64,000 bases of DNA from Algibacter sp045066735 (GTDB lineage Bacteria > Bacteroidota > Bacteroidia > Flavobacteriales > Flavobacteriaceae), in assembly GCF_045066735.1 (NCBI RefSeq), contig NZ_JBISHH010000024.1:124001-188000 (forward strand), written 5' to 3'. Both the position numbers and the translations under genes were made by a program. Under the pieces are notes generated by a model. It saw only the letters and a list, made by a program, of their open reading frames with translations. It was not told the DNA's origin and made no database searches. This document shows, in pieces, positions 25,572 to 34,980 of the stretch (the first letter of the stretch is position 1; each line of letters opens with the position of its first letter).

Positions 25572-26591
25572 ATGAAAATAATAGTACCAATGGCCGGACG
25601 CGGATCGCGTTTACGCCCACACAGTTTAACAGTACCAAAACCATTAATTCCTGTTGCCGGACAGCCTATTGTACACCGTTTGGTAAAAGATATTGCCAAA
25701 GTTTTAAAACAACCTATAGAGGAAATTGCCTTTGTTTTAGGTGATCCTGCTTGGTTTGGTGACGATGTTGTAGAGAGCTTAAAAGCCCTTGCTGAAAACT
25801 TAGGCGCAAAAGCTTCTATTTACCGTCAAGATAAACCGCTAGGTACTGGCCACGCTATTATGTGCGCAGAACCTTCGCTTTCTGGGCCTGCAGTTATTGC
25901 TTATGCCGATACTTTAATTCGTGCTGAGTTCGATTCAGATCCTGCTGCCGACAGTGTTATTTGGACTAAGCAAGTAAAAAACCCTCAAGCTTACGGTGTT
26001 GTAAAATTAAACGACAACCAAGAGATTGTTGAACTTGTTGAAAAACCAGAGTCTTTTGTTAGCGATCAAGCCGTAATTGGTATTTATTACTTTAAAGATG
26101 TTGCTGTTTTAAAAGGAAAACTTCAAGAAATTCTTGATGAAAACATTATGAATGGCGGAGAATACCAAATTAACGATGGTATAAAACGTATGATGGCAGA
26201 CGGTAAAGTATTTAAAACTGGAACTGTAGACGAGTGGATGGATTGCGGAAACAAAGCCATTACTATAGAAACTAACCAACGTATGTTAGGCTTTTTAAAA
26301 GCTGATGGCGAAGAGCAATTAGTGGCAACATCGGCTAAACTAGAAAACTCTAACATTATAGAGCCATGTTTTATTGGTGAAAATGTCGTGCTAAAAGACG
26401 CAACGGTTGGTCCTTTTGTTTCTATTGGAAACAATACGGTTATAGAAAATTCGACTATTAAAAACAGTTTAATTCAAACAAATTCAACTATTACAAATGC
26501 GAATTTAGACAATGCCATGATTGGAAATCACGTAAAATACGATGGTGACTTTACAAGCATTAGTATTGGTGATTATTCAGTTTTAGAATAA
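25572..26591 (+). CDS. Sugar-phosphate nucleotidyltransferase (NDP-sugar pyrophosphorylase family)
   Basis: 339 residues from ATG 25572. An ATG 18 bp earlier lies inside the palindrome and was rejected. The N-terminal Rossmann-like domain has the signature MAGRGSRLRPHSLTVPKPL, which binds the nucleotide triphosphate. DTLIRAEF supplies metal-binding acidic residues, and VEKPE the usual sugar-binding segment. The C-terminal part (about 250-339) shows hexapeptide-like repeats of a left-handed beta-helix. It activates a sugar 1-phosphate as UDP- or dTDP-sugar; the exact sugar is not clear. It is in an operon with the flippase and dut. Confidence 0.87.
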   Translation: MKIIVPMAGRGSRLRPHSLTVPKPLIPVAGQPIVHRLVKDIAKVLKQPIEEIAFVLGDPAWFGDDVVESLKALAENLGAKASIYRQDKPLGTGHAIMCAEPSLSGPAVIAYADTLIRAEFDSDPAADSVIWTKQVKNPQAYGVVKLNDNQEIVELVEKPESFVSDQAVIGIYYFKDVAVLKGKLQEILDENIMNGGEYQINDGIKRMMADGKVFKTGTVDEWMDCGNKAITIETNQRMLGFLKADGEEQLVATSAKLENSNIIEPCFIGENVVLKDATVGPFVSIGNNTVIENSTIKNSLIQTNSTITNANLDNAMIGNHVKYDGDFTSISIGDYSVLE

Positions 26592-26602
26592 AAATTAAAA
26601 TA

Positions 26603-26651
26603 AATACGTTTTATTTTTATTTGGTATATTAATTGAAAACCAAAACGTATT
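26603..26651. repeat. Nested inverted repeats upstream of the TPR gene
   Basis: AATACGTTTT (26603-26612) pairs with AAAACGTATT (26642-26651). A second repeat TTTGGT (26620-26625)/ACCAAA (26639-26644) overlaps it. It lies 11 bp after the nucleotidyltransferase stop and 29 bp before the TPR gene start, so it may act as a terminator or as a leader structure. Confidence 0.4.
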
Positions 26652-26680
26652 GGTAACTTGCTTTAAGCATTACATAATAA

Positions 26681-28036
26681 ATGAAACACACTTTTCATAT
26701 TTTACTGGTTATCTGCGGAATGCTAATCTTTCCGCAGATAAACTATGCACAGGTAGATTTTAATAAACGTCCAGACGACGATTTAGGAAACAATGAGGAT
26801 GCCTTTCAGGAGTTATTTTACGAAGCTTTAAAGCAAAAGAGTATTGAAAATTTCGACCGTGCAGCCGAAGGTTTTCAAAAATGTATAGCACTCAACAAAG
26901 CTATTCCAGTTTTACACTTTGAATTAGGAAAAAGCTATTATAATCTTAAAAATTATAACGCAGCTGAAGAGGCTCTTAAAAAAGCAGTTGAATTAGAGCC
27001 AGACAATGAATGGTTTTTAGATGAGCTTTATGGCTTTTATGCAGGGCAAAATGATTTGGATAATGCTATTAAAACGGTTAACCAACTCGTTAGTTATCAT
27101 CCAGATTACAAAGAAGATTTAGCATCACTTTACGTGAAGACTAAACGTTACGATGAAGCCCTACTCCTTTTAGATGAATTAGATACTGAGCTTGGTGTTT
27201 CTATAGATAGAGACCGCATGCGAAATATAGCATATGAAGCTACGGGTAGAAAAAAGGATCAAATAGAAAATTTAGAATCTCGGGTTGAAAACAATCCAGA
27301 TAAAGAATCGAACTATTTAGCTTTAATTTTCCGCTACAGCGAAAATAATAATAAAGAAAAAGCTTTTGAAACCGCAAAAGAACTTCTTGAAAAAAATCCA
27401 AATTCGCAGCTTGTACATTTGGCTTTGTACAAGTTCTATTTAGATGAAAACAATGCGGACAAAGCCATAGAATCTATGAAGGTTGTGGTGCAAAGCACAC
27501 AAATAAAGCCTGAGGCTAAAACAAAAGTATTATCAGACTTTGTTAATTTTGTTAAGCAAAACCCACAATATGAAGCCGATTTACTAGAAGCTACAGCTTT
27601 AGTAACCGAACAAGATAACGAGAAATCGCTATTAGAAATGGGGCAGTACTATATGTCTCAAAATAACAAAACCAAAGCTTTAGAGTATTTTGAAAAAGCA
27701 CTAGAGCAAGACAGCAATAACTTTGCCGTTTTAAAAAATATTTTGTTGCTTAAAATAGATTTAGAACAATTTAAAGGCGTAGAAGCAGAAAGCAGCGAAG
27801 CTCTAGAAAAATATCCATCGCAGCCGTTATTATATTTAGTAAACGGAGTGGCTTTAAATAACCTCAACCAACCTAAAAAAGCTATTGACGCCTTAGAAAT
27901 TGGATTAGATTATATTATTGATGATGTTAAAATGGAAGCTGATTTTTACAATCAATTAAGCAAAGCTTACACGCTTTTAAACAATACTGCCAAAGCGCAA
28001 ACGTTTAGTGATAAGGCACAACAATTAAAAAATTAA
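26681..28036 (+). CDS. TPR-repeat protein, periplasmic
   Basis: 451 residues with a signal peptide (about 1-23, ending INYAQ). At least eight tetratricopeptide-type hairpins run from about 40 to the end, for example around FELGKSYYNLKNYNAAEEAL and LEMGQYYMSQNNKTKALEYF. It is a protein-protein interaction scaffold, probably in the periplasm. It is the first gene of a tight three-gene unit: its stop shares a base with the DUF4292 start, which in turn overlaps the EnvC-like gene. The linkage suggests a shared role in outer-envelope or cell-wall maintenance. Confidence 0.85.
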   Translation: MKHTFHILLVICGMLIFPQINYAQVDFNKRPDDDLGNNEDAFQELFYEALKQKSIENFDRAAEGFQKCIALNKAIPVLHFELGKSYYNLKNYNAAEEALKKAVELEPDNEWFLDELYGFYAGQNDLDNAIKTVNQLVSYHPDYKEDLASLYVKTKRYDEALLLLDELDTELGVSIDRDRMRNIAYEATGRKKDQIENLESRVENNPDKESNYLALIFRYSENNNKEKAFETAKELLEKNPNSQLVHLALYKFYLDENNADKAIESMKVVVQSTQIKPEAKTKVLSDFVNFVKQNPQYEADLLEATALVTEQDNEKSLLEMGQYYMSQNNKTKALEYFEKALEQDSNNFAVLKNILLLKIDLEQFKGVEAESSEALEKYPSQPLLYLVNGVALNNLNQPKKAIDALEIGLDYIIDDVKMEADFYNQLSKAYTLLNNTAKAQTFSDKAQQLKN

Positions 28037-28806
28037 TGAACAAACCTATATTTTACGTTTTAAGCATTATGCTACTTTTAAGTTTTAGCTGTAAATCTGC
28101 AAGAACCATTACTGGTGGAGCTGATAATTTAAACTTATCTACAAAAGCGGTTATAAAAGAAAATAGCAAGCAAAGTCCAGATTTTAATACATTACAAGCT
28201 AAACTTAGAATTAACTTTAATAAAAACGGAAAATCACAAACCAACAGCGTTAGCTTTAGAGCTAAAAAAGATGAAGTGTTGTGGATGAATGCACCGTTTT
28301 CTGTTATTAGAGCAATGATAACTCCAGAAAAGGTTGGGTTTTATAATAAACTAGACAATACTTATTTTGAGGGTGATTTTTCATATTTAAGTAAATTATT
28401 GGGTACGGAATTAGATTTTCAAAAGGTGCAAAACTTACTTTTAGGTGATGCTATTTTCGATTTAAAAAATGGAAGTTACACGGCTTCGGTTAATGAGGAT
28501 ACTTATATTCTGCAGCCTAAGAAACAACAGCTTTTGTTTGAGATTTTCTTTTTAATAGATCCTTCACTTTTTAAAGTGAAATCGCAACAAATAAGTCAGC
28601 CTAAAGAATTGAGACATCTACAAATTGATTATTTATCGCATCAGGAAGTAGAGAAACAAATACTGCCAGAAAACATAAAAGTTATTGCTGTAGAAGGCAA
28701 CGAAGAAACCATTATAAATCTAGAATTTAAAAGTGTAACATTAAACGAAGATTTACGTTTTCCGTTTAAGATACCTTCAGGTTTCAAAAAAATTGAATTG
28801 GAATGA
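28036..28806 (+). CDS. DUF4292-family lipoprotein
   Basis: 256 residues with a lipoprotein signal peptide; the lipobox cysteine is Cys19 (LSFSC). The remaining sequence has alternating beta-strand character, including KLRINFNKNGKSQTNSVSFR and FDLKNGSYTASVNED, which recalls LolA/LolB-like lipid-binding folds. No catalytic motif is visible. It is conserved in flavobacteria beside a TPR protein and an EnvC-like protein. A role in outer-membrane lipoprotein or lipid handling is inference only. Confidence 0.82.
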   Translation: MNKPIFYVLSIMLLLSFSCKSARTITGGADNLNLSTKAVIKENSKQSPDFNTLQAKLRINFNKNGKSQTNSVSFRAKKDEVLWMNAPFSVIRAMITPEKVGFYNKLDNTYFEGDFSYLSKLLGTELDFQKVQNLLLGDAIFDLKNGSYTASVNEDTYILQPKKQQLLFEIFFLIDPSLFKVKSQQISQPKELRHLQIDYLSHQEVEKQILPENIKVIAVEGNEETIINLEFKSVTLNEDLRFPFKIPSGFKKIELE

Positions 28807-30032
28807 TTTTAGGAAAATCTTCATATAAAATAATATTTCTACTAGGTTTTTTGCTTTGTAGCTCTCTTAGTTTTTCTCAAAACAATAAACAGAAAGAGCT
28901 AGAAACGCGTCGCCAAGAGTTACGTCGCGAAATTCAGAAAATAAACGAATTACGTACCGAGAACAAAACGATAGCGAAATCGAAACTTTCTTTAATTGAA
29001 GATTTTAATCACAAAATAAGTGTGTTGGATAATTTAATAAAAGTAACCAACCGCCAAGCCAACTTATTAACACGTGAAATAAACACGAATCAGAGCAAAA
29101 TAACGAGTTTAAGAGACGAACTCAAGCAATTGAAGGCAGAATACGCTGCTATGATTGTTAAGTCGTATAAAAGCAAAAACCAGCAAAGTAGGATTATGTT
29201 TTTATTATCGTCTAATAATTTTAAGCAAGCCTACAAACGTGTGCAGTATATGCAGCAATATGCCGACCATCAAAAAAAACAAGGTGAGACTATAAAAGCA
29301 AAAACAAAGGAGCTACAAGACATAAACACCAACTTATTAAATCAAAAGGAGGAAAAAAATAATTTAATTGCTGAAAATAAGGTTACTCAAAAATCTTTAG
29401 AAAGTGAGCGTAAACAGCAACAGGCTTTAATGAAAGAAATTCAGGGTAATATTTCGCGCTACGCCAATCAAATTAAAGATAAAGAAAAAGAAGCCCGACG
29501 CATTGATGCCGAAATAAATAAAATTATTAGAGCCGCTATTGCTAAATCTAATAAAAAGGCTGGAAAATCTTCGAGTTCAAAAACATTTGCATTAACACCA
29601 GAAGGTTTAGCCTTAGCCAAAAATTTTGAAGCCAACCGTGGTAAATTGGTTTGGCCAGTTAGTAAGGGTGTTGTACAAATGGGCTACGGTAAGCAACCAC
29701 ACCCTGTAATAAAATCGTTAACCATAAACAGTAACGGTGTACGTATTGCAACCGAAAAAGGCGCTAAAGCTAGAGCTGTTTTTAATGGCGAAGTTATTGG
29801 TGTAGTGGCCAACAAAAATGTAAATCCGTTTGTAATTATACAGCACGGAAATTATATTACGTACTATAAAAATTTATCTAAAATTTACGTAAAAGCAGGA
29901 GACAAAGTAACAACTAAGCAAGATATTGGCGAGGTATTTACCAACCCTTCAACAGGAGAAACTATTTTGAGTTTTGTAATTTCTAAAGATACGGACACAC
30001 AAAACCCATCGAGTTGGATTTATAAAATGTAA
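28803..30032 (+). CDS. EnvC-like murein hydrolase activator with degenerate LytM/M23 domain
   Basis: 409 residues. A signal peptide (about 1-25, ending SLSFSQ) is followed by two long coiled-coil stretches (about 28-120 and 155-245) and a C-terminal LytM/peptidase M23 domain (about 280-409). Three of the four zinc ligands of active M23 enzymes are replaced: NGVRI where NGxDI is expected, KNL in place of the AHL histidine, and LSFVI in place of LHFxI. Like E. coli EnvC, it should activate a periplasmic amidase during cell separation rather than cut peptidoglycan itself. It overlaps the DUF4292 gene by four bases (ATGA). Confidence 0.88.
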   Translation: MILGKSSYKIIFLLGFLLCSSLSFSQNNKQKELETRRQELRREIQKINELRTENKTIAKSKLSLIEDFNHKISVLDNLIKVTNRQANLLTREINTNQSKITSLRDELKQLKAEYAAMIVKSYKSKNQQSRIMFLLSSNNFKQAYKRVQYMQQYADHQKKQGETIKAKTKELQDINTNLLNQKEEKNNLIAENKVTQKSLESERKQQQALMKEIQGNISRYANQIKDKEKEARRIDAEINKIIRAAIAKSNKKAGKSSSSKTFALTPEGLALAKNFEANRGKLVWPVSKGVVQMGYGKQPHPVIKSLTINSNGVRIATEKGAKARAVFNGEVIGVVANKNVNPFVIIQHGNYITYYKNLSKIYVKAGDKVTTKQDIGEVFTNPSTGETILSFVISKDTDTQNPSSWIYKM

Positions 30033-30033
30033 A

Positions 30034-30741
30034 CTACACCTCTGCCCCACCCGAAAAATGTAGTTCTAACTCTTTTAAGGTGGCTTCACTGGTTTGTAAA
30101 TCTTTCACTATCGTTCCTTTTTCTAAAACAACAATGCGCTCGCAAACATCGGTTACGTGCGATAAGTCGTGACTAGAGACTAAAACGGTAACACCCTGTT
30201 TTTCGGCAAGGTTTTTAATAATACCTTTTAGCCTTATTTGTGTGGTTGGATCTAGGTTTGCAAAAGGTTCATCTAAAATAATAACCTCAGGGTTTCCAAT
30301 TAATGCGGCTACAATACCGGCTTTCTTTTGATTTCCTTTACTTAAATCGCGTAAAAACTTCTTCTTACCTAAAATTTCATCATGAAAAAAATCTGAAAAT
30401 TGCGCTACCAACGCATCCACATCGGCCTTATTTTGATTCCGAAGTTCTCCTATAAAATAGAAATACTCTTCGGGTGTTAAATACCCAATCAAAAAGGTTT
30501 CATCTATAAAAGCAGATGTAAACGGTTTCCAATCTTCACTTTTATCCACCTGCACATCGTTACTCTTAATAAAACCTGTAGTAGGTTGAATTAAATCTAA
30601 AAGCAAACTGAAATACGTGGTTTTACCAGCGCCATTATTACCAACCAAGCCAAAACTCTGCCCTTTTGGGATATCTAGAGATTCAATGTTTAAAACCTGA
30701 TTTCCGTTGTATGTTTTCGATAAATTTGATGTTGTTATCAT
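30034..30741 (-). CDS. ABC transporter ATP-binding protein
   Basis: 235 residues. Walker A is GNNGAGKTT (34-42), the signature loop is LSKGNQ, and Walker B is VIILDEP followed by the usual SSHDLSHV switch histidine. The single-domain ATPase is of the type that works with multi-helix permeases, here the DUF5687 protein 9 bp upstream in the same transcript. Substrate unknown. It ends 2 bp from the convergent EnvC-like gene. Confidence 0.93.
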   Translation of the reverse strand: MITTSNLSKTYNGNQVLNIESLDIPKGQSFGLVGNNGAGKTTYFSLLLDLIQPTTGFIKSNDVQVDKSEDWKPFTSAFIDETFLIGYLTPEEYFYFIGELRNQNKADVDALVAQFSDFFHDEILGKKKFLRDLSKGNQKKAGIVAALIGNPEVIILDEPFANLDPTTQIRLKGIIKNLAEKQGVTVLVSSHDLSHVTDVCERIVVLEKGTIVKDLQTSEATLKELELHFSGGAEV

Positions 30742-30750
30742 AATATATTT

Positions 30751-32229
30751 TTAATTATCCTGATCGAAAGCATCAATCATTTTATACTTAGAGCTTACGT
30801 ATTTATTGGTAATAAATGTCATTATTTTTTGATGAAGCAAAATACCAATCACACCTAATAAGCCCAATACCAAACATGCTATTTCAAAACTACTAATAGC
30901 ATACGCGATACCGAATATAGCCAAAGGCACAAACATAAGCGGTATACCAATTAACCATTGCACAGCTCCAGTCCCTTGAAAATTAAAAGCCGCTTTTTGA
31001 TCGAGGTTAATTCTTTTTCTATTGTACGAGCCTCCAATTAAAATAACATGGGTATTTACACCAATGTTATAAATGGCCGCTACAAATTGTGCTAATAAAA
31101 TTCTCCATCCAAAATACACATACGGAATACTTAGCACGAAGAGGATAATAACGCTTAACGTCATTAAGGTGAATTTGGACTTTAAATAATTTTCGTATTT
31201 AATATTTTGACTCATTAAGAGTTTGTAATATCCACTATCCCAGGCCGGAATAAATTGTCCGAAATTAATTAAAAAGATACCTGTTACAAAAATGCCAACA
31301 AAGGCATACATCCAAGGTATTTCCATATATTTCTGATTTGGATAAAACATCAAACCGTATAATAACCCAATGGCTAGCATCCATAATGAAGATCTGGTAC
31401 GTTTATTTCGCCATAACAATTTTAAATCTAATTGCATAAAAGGCGCCACATCTCCAAAGCTTCTAGTCCAGTCTAAATTTGAGGTTTGTACTTCCTTAAT
31501 TTTAGTTTTTAAACCACTATCCAAAAACAGTTTTTGTTTCAGTAATTTAAAATTAAAAAGATAAAGCCCTACTAAAACCGCAATGAGTATTACAATAAAA
31601 CCAGGCGTGTTATAAATAGCTTGAAATCCACTAGAAACTACAGTGCTTAAAGAAATAATTTGAAAATAGTCTAAGGCATATAAAGCGACAACCAAAGCTA
31701 TTATTGGTAAAAACGAAAGCTCATATTCTGCAGAAAAGCTTTCAATAATGAAGTTTAAAAAATTAATTATTAAGGTTGTAATGACCAATGCAAGCATCCA
31801 AAACAAAACAGCCGTTGTTGGATAGTCGTTTAATATTAAAGTAATTCCGAAAGGAATAATTGCGAAAAGCGGTAATGCATTAAAAAATGAAAACACCGAT
31901 TTTCGCAATACATAATTTACAATTTGACTTCGTTTAACAGGTAGGGTAAGTAATGGCTTAACGCTCATTACTGGTAGTTTCTGCATAAAAAACCGAAACA
32001 CCAAATCGCCTAAAAACCAGTAAAATAAAAAACTATTTACGGTTAAAAATGGATTCTGATCTGGAAATTTATCATTCAAAAGAGGGTAAACAGCAATGCC
32101 TATTAACAAAAACATGCCCACTAAATACAGTGCAAAAAAGCCCATTAAAACTTTTAAAGCAAGCCCTTTACCAAAATCTGCAGATCTAAAAAATGCTTTC
32201 CATTCTAAACTTAAAAATAGTTTAATCAT
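30751..32229 (-). CDS. DUF5687-type ABC transporter membrane protein
   Basis: 492 residues with about 12 hydrophobic helices in two groups, separated by a soluble loop near 230-265. It starts MIKLFLSLEWKAFFRSADFGKG, which is characteristic of this Bacteroidota permease family. With the ATPase encoded 9 bp downstream it should form an exporter of unknown substrate. The preceding DUF2059 gene is only 8 bp away, so the three are probably co-transcribed. Confidence 0.85.
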   Translation of the reverse strand: MIKLFLSLEWKAFFRSADFGKGLALKVLMGFFALYLVGMFLLIGIAVYPLLNDKFPDQNPFLTVNSFLFYWFLGDLVFRFFMQKLPVMSVKPLLTLPVKRSQIVNYVLRKSVFSFFNALPLFAIIPFGITLILNDYPTTAVLFWMLALVITTLIINFLNFIIESFSAEYELSFLPIIALVVALYALDYFQIISLSTVVSSGFQAIYNTPGFIVILIAVLVGLYLFNFKLLKQKLFLDSGLKTKIKEVQTSNLDWTRSFGDVAPFMQLDLKLLWRNKRTRSSLWMLAIGLLYGLMFYPNQKYMEIPWMYAFVGIFVTGIFLINFGQFIPAWDSGYYKLLMSQNIKYENYLKSKFTLMTLSVIILFVLSIPYVYFGWRILLAQFVAAIYNIGVNTHVILIGGSYNRKRINLDQKAAFNFQGTGAVQWLIGIPLMFVPLAIFGIAYAISSFEIACLVLGLLGVIGILLHQKIMTFITNKYVSSKYKMIDAFDQDN

Positions 32230-32237
32230 GCCAGCGA

Positions 32238-32642
32238 TTAATTATATTTTGCCGCAATACCTTGCACTTCTATTCCCCAAGATTGTCCCATGGCCATACC
32301 ACGTTGAGCTAAATTTAACTGCTTGGATGCCAGTTTTTTTCCTAAATCTGTATGATAAAACTTAACTAATTCTTCTATTTCTGGTTGTGTAAATTCACCC
32401 ATGTACAAATCAGCCATTTTATCGTATAAGCCCACTAATGTCCCATTTGCTTCTTCGGTATAAGCTTCTTTTTTTTCGGCAGGAACCATCATCCCCAATT
32501 GCGCAATGGCTGTTTCAAAAGCAGAACCTGCACCTGTAATTTTAATAAACTCAATAGTCTCTTTTTTAAAATCGCTTTGTTCTTGAGCTTGTGTTGAAAG
32601 TGTTAACATAAATAAGCCAATGCATAGTAGTAGTTTTTTCAT
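32238..32642 (-). CDS. DUF2059-family secreted protein
   Basis: 134 residues with a signal peptide (about 1-19, ending TQAQ). The mature protein is helical and carries the DUF2059 pattern (FTQPEIEELVKFYHTDLGKK). Proteins of this family are periplasmic or exported and have no assigned activity. It is the first gene of the transcript that continues into the DUF5687 permease and its ATPase. Confidence 0.85.
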   Translation of the reverse strand: MKKLLLCIGLFMLTLSTQAQEQSDFKKETIEFIKITGAGSAFETAIAQLGMMVPAEKKEAYTEEANGTLVGLYDKMADLYMGEFTQPEIEELVKFYHTDLGKKLASKQLNLAQRGMAMGQSWGIEVQGIAAKYN

Positions 32643-32738
32643 TTTTATTGAAATTTAATTAGATTGTATATCTTGAATTATAATTGTTGGTAATAAATTT
32701 AGGTGATTTGTTACAAGAAACTGCATAAAAATAATCTT

Positions 32739-33464
32739 CTAAGTTATTTTTAAGTGATATTCCGGATAAGTTTCTTCTAGTAATCCCTCAGATTTTTCAG
32801 GAATTAATTCTAGACTAATGTAGGCCAATAAGCAGGTAACACTCAATAATACAGACACCACAATAACCAAATATTCTGTTTGATGTAATGATTTTGAATG
32901 GCTTAATAAATTAATAGTGTAATAAATGAAAACCATTCCAAATCCTCCAGCCTGTTTAAAAATCAAAGCTTCTAGCAACCATTTTTGTTTAGAGGCTTTA
33001 CTTTTCTTTTTAAAATCTCTATTCAATATAAAACTTTTATATGTGCACCAAACTGCAAGAATACCATAAAAAATATAGATGAAGTATTCAGAAAATTTAG
33101 AAGAAAGTAGCGTATAAAAACAAATGCTTAAAGCCAATGTTATAATTATCTTAGGAAAAGAAAACCATTGTTTTAACTCACGCCATAAATATTTAAAATA
33201 ACGTTTTGTCATAGCTCGTTCTCGATGGATAACCACATCATTAAATCCATAAATACCAAACTCCTTAAAAGCTTTTTCACGAGCCTCTATAAAAGACAGA
33301 TTCGGTTCCTCTTCCCAAACAGCCTCAATTGAGTTTGCTAAATGATCTACAAGTTCCGTTTGTAAATCGTAATATTCTACAAAATGGTCTCTTGTAAACT
33401 GATACAAACTTTCTATATGGCTTTCATTAAGTTGCATGGAATCCAAGTTTATGTTATTAATCAA
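32739..33464 (-). CDS. PadR-linked membrane protein, function unknown
   Basis: 241 residues. A soluble N-terminal part (about 1-95) contains FTRDHFVEYYDLQTELVDHL, reminiscent of the helical domains of DUF1700-like proteins. Four or five transmembrane helices follow (about 103-122, 125-142, 165-185, 195-220). Its start overlaps the padR stop by 8 bp, the usual arrangement of PadR regulators with a small membrane partner that they repress. It could help sense membrane or envelope stress; this is inference. Confidence 0.75.
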   Translation of the reverse strand: MINNINLDSMQLNESHIESLYQFTRDHFVEYYDLQTELVDHLANSIEAVWEEEPNLSFIEAREKAFKEFGIYGFNDVVIHRERAMTKRYFKYLWRELKQWFSFPKIIITLALSICFYTLLSSKFSEYFIYIFYGILAVWCTYKSFILNRDFKKKSKASKQKWLLEALIFKQAGGFGMVFIYYTINLLSHSKSLHQTEYLVIVVSVLLSVTCLLAYISLELIPEKSEGLLEETYPEYHLKIT

Positions 33465-33795
33465 ATCTAAATTCTGGATTTACCAATGCTCGCATGGTTT
33501 TAATATAGCGTTCAAGTTCTTCCAATTTATTCACTGTTTCGTGAGTGCCTTGTTCGGTTAATTTGTAATATTTTCGGAGTCGGTTATCTACTTTTAGAAC
33601 CTCGACCTCTAGTAAACCTTCAGCCTCAAGCTTATGCAAAGATGGGTATAAGGCACCTTCGGTTATTTTAAGTTCACCTTTAGTTATTTCTTTTACTTTT
33701 TGGGTAATTTCATATCCATACATTTTATCATGCTCATTTAAGAGCTTTAAAATGATAGTTGAAAGGCTTCCTTTATATAATTTTCCATTTCCCAT
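33457..33795 (-). CDS. PadR-family transcriptional regulator
   Basis: 112 residues from ATG 33795. An in-frame TTG at 33804 is part of a -7 promoter box and was not used. The winged helix has the family pattern GSLSTIILKLLNEHDKMYGYEI, then LKITEGALYPSLHKLEAEG, and a C-terminal dimerisation helix. PadR proteins usually repress their own operon. A 10-bp inverted repeat overlapping the promoter directly upstream is a plausible operator. Co-transcribed with the membrane protein downstream. Confidence 0.92.
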   Translation of the reverse strand: MGNGKLYKGSLSTIILKLLNEHDKMYGYEITQKVKEITKGELKITEGALYPSLHKLEAEGLLEVEVLKVDNRLRKYYKLTEQGTHETVNKLEELERYIKTMRALVNPEFRFD

Positions 33796-33801
33796 ACGTG
33801 T

Positions 33802-33829
33802 CAAATATACATAAGTTATTTATGTATAT
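33802..33829 (-). promoter_or_regulatory. PadR promoter (-7 box) overlapped by a palindromic operator candidate
   Basis: TATATTTG (33809-33802, minus) is a full -7 match only 7 bases before the ATG, so the mRNA may be almost leaderless. The perfect dyad ATATACATAA / TTATGTATAT (33805-33814 and 33820-33829, 5-base spacer) overlaps it. The inner ACAT/ATGT halves resemble known PadR binding sites. Confidence 0.55.
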
Positions 33830-33882
33830 AAAATTTGATGTTAATTTGTGACATATTTTTCGGCAAAAACTCAAAGCTTCAC

Positions 33883-33890
33883 TATTTTTG
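33883..33890 (+). promoter_or_regulatory. Candidate -7 element for the PaaE-like reductase gene
   Basis: TATTTTTG, a full TAnnTTTG match, 16 bases before the ATG at 33907. Confidence 0.45.
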
Positions 33891-33906
33891 TTAAAAATTA
33901 ATATCC

Positions 33907-34965
33907 ATGTCATCATTTCATAAACTTTCAGTTAAAAACATAAATAGAGAAACCGATAAATCTATTAGCATTGCATTTAACTTACCAGAAAATTTAAAAG
34001 AAACCTTTTCTTTTTCTGCAGGACAGTACATTACTTTAAAAACCGAAATTAACGGTAGTGAAGTTCGTCGCGATTATTCGCTGTGCGTTTCCCCTAAAAG
34101 CGGAGAACTTAAAGTTGCTGTAAAAGAAGTGAAAGATGGTACGTTTTCGGCGTATGCAAATACTACCTTAAAAGTTGGTGATACACTAGACGTTGCTCCT
34201 CCAAAAGGTCGTTTTACTTTTACACCTAATGATAGCAAAACCAAAAATATTGCTGCATTTGCCGCTGGTAGTGGTATCACTCCTATTTTAAGTATTATAA
34301 AATGTGCTTTAGAAGAAGAAACTTTAAGTAAAGTGATTTTAGTTTACGGTAATAAAACTACCGGCGACACCATGTTTTTTAATGAAATATTAGAACTTCA
34401 ACATGCTTACAAAGATCGTTTTTCTGTACAATTTGTATTCAGTCAACAAGATGAAGACGATGCTATTTTTGGTAGAATAGAAAAAAGCACCGTAAACTAC
34501 GTTATAAAGAACAAGCACAAACACATTGAAGTAGATGCTTTTTACCTTTGTGGACCAGAAGCTATGATCCATATGGTGAAAGATGTTTTAACTGAACACG
34601 ATATTGATGAAAACCGAATTCATTTCGAGCTTTTTAAAGCCTCTAAACCAGCTGAAATTAATACAGATAATGCAGTTGCTAGTGGGAAAACAAAAATTAC
34701 AGTTACTGTTGACGATGAAAGCACCACTTTTGAAATGTCGCAAAAACAAACTATTCTTGAAGCTGCTTTAGATGAGGATCTAGATGCGCCTTACTCTTGC
34801 CAAGGCGGGATTTGTAGTAGCTGTTTAGCACGTATTACAGAAGGTGAAGCCACTATGCGCCAAAACAATATTTTAACTGAAAGTGAAGTTGCCGAAGGTT
34901 TAATTTTAACTTGCCAAGCACACCCTACAACAGACTCTATTGCGGTAGATTTTGATGACGTTTAA
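33907..34965 (+). CDS. PaaE-like NAD(P)H:ferredoxin oxidoreductase with C-terminal [2Fe-2S] domain
   Basis: 352 residues. The FAD-binding domain (about 1-105) has RDYS at 55-58. The NAD(P)-binding domain (about 110-230) has GSGITP at 121-126 and CGPEAM at 215-220. The plant-type ferredoxin domain (about 262-352) holds cluster ligands Cys298, Cys303, Cys306 and Cys336. This domain order is that of PaaE, the reductase of phenylacetyl-CoA epoxidase, but no paaABCD genes are nearby. It may instead supply electrons to a different oxygenase, desaturase or reductase. It is followed 16 bp later by a P-loop kinase-like gene. Confidence 0.88.
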   Translation: MSSFHKLSVKNINRETDKSISIAFNLPENLKETFSFSAGQYITLKTEINGSEVRRDYSLCVSPKSGELKVAVKEVKDGTFSAYANTTLKVGDTLDVAPPKGRFTFTPNDSKTKNIAAFAAGSGITPILSIIKCALEEETLSKVILVYGNKTTGDTMFFNEILELQHAYKDRFSVQFVFSQQDEDDAIFGRIEKSTVNYVIKNKHKHIEVDAFYLCGPEAMIHMVKDVLTEHDIDENRIHFELFKASKPAEINTDNAVASGKTKITVTVDDESTTFEMSQKQTILEAALDEDLDAPYSCQGGICSSCLARITEGEATMRQNNILTESEVAEGLILTCQAHPTTDSIAVDFDDV

Positions 34966-34980
34966 AAACAGAACACATTA

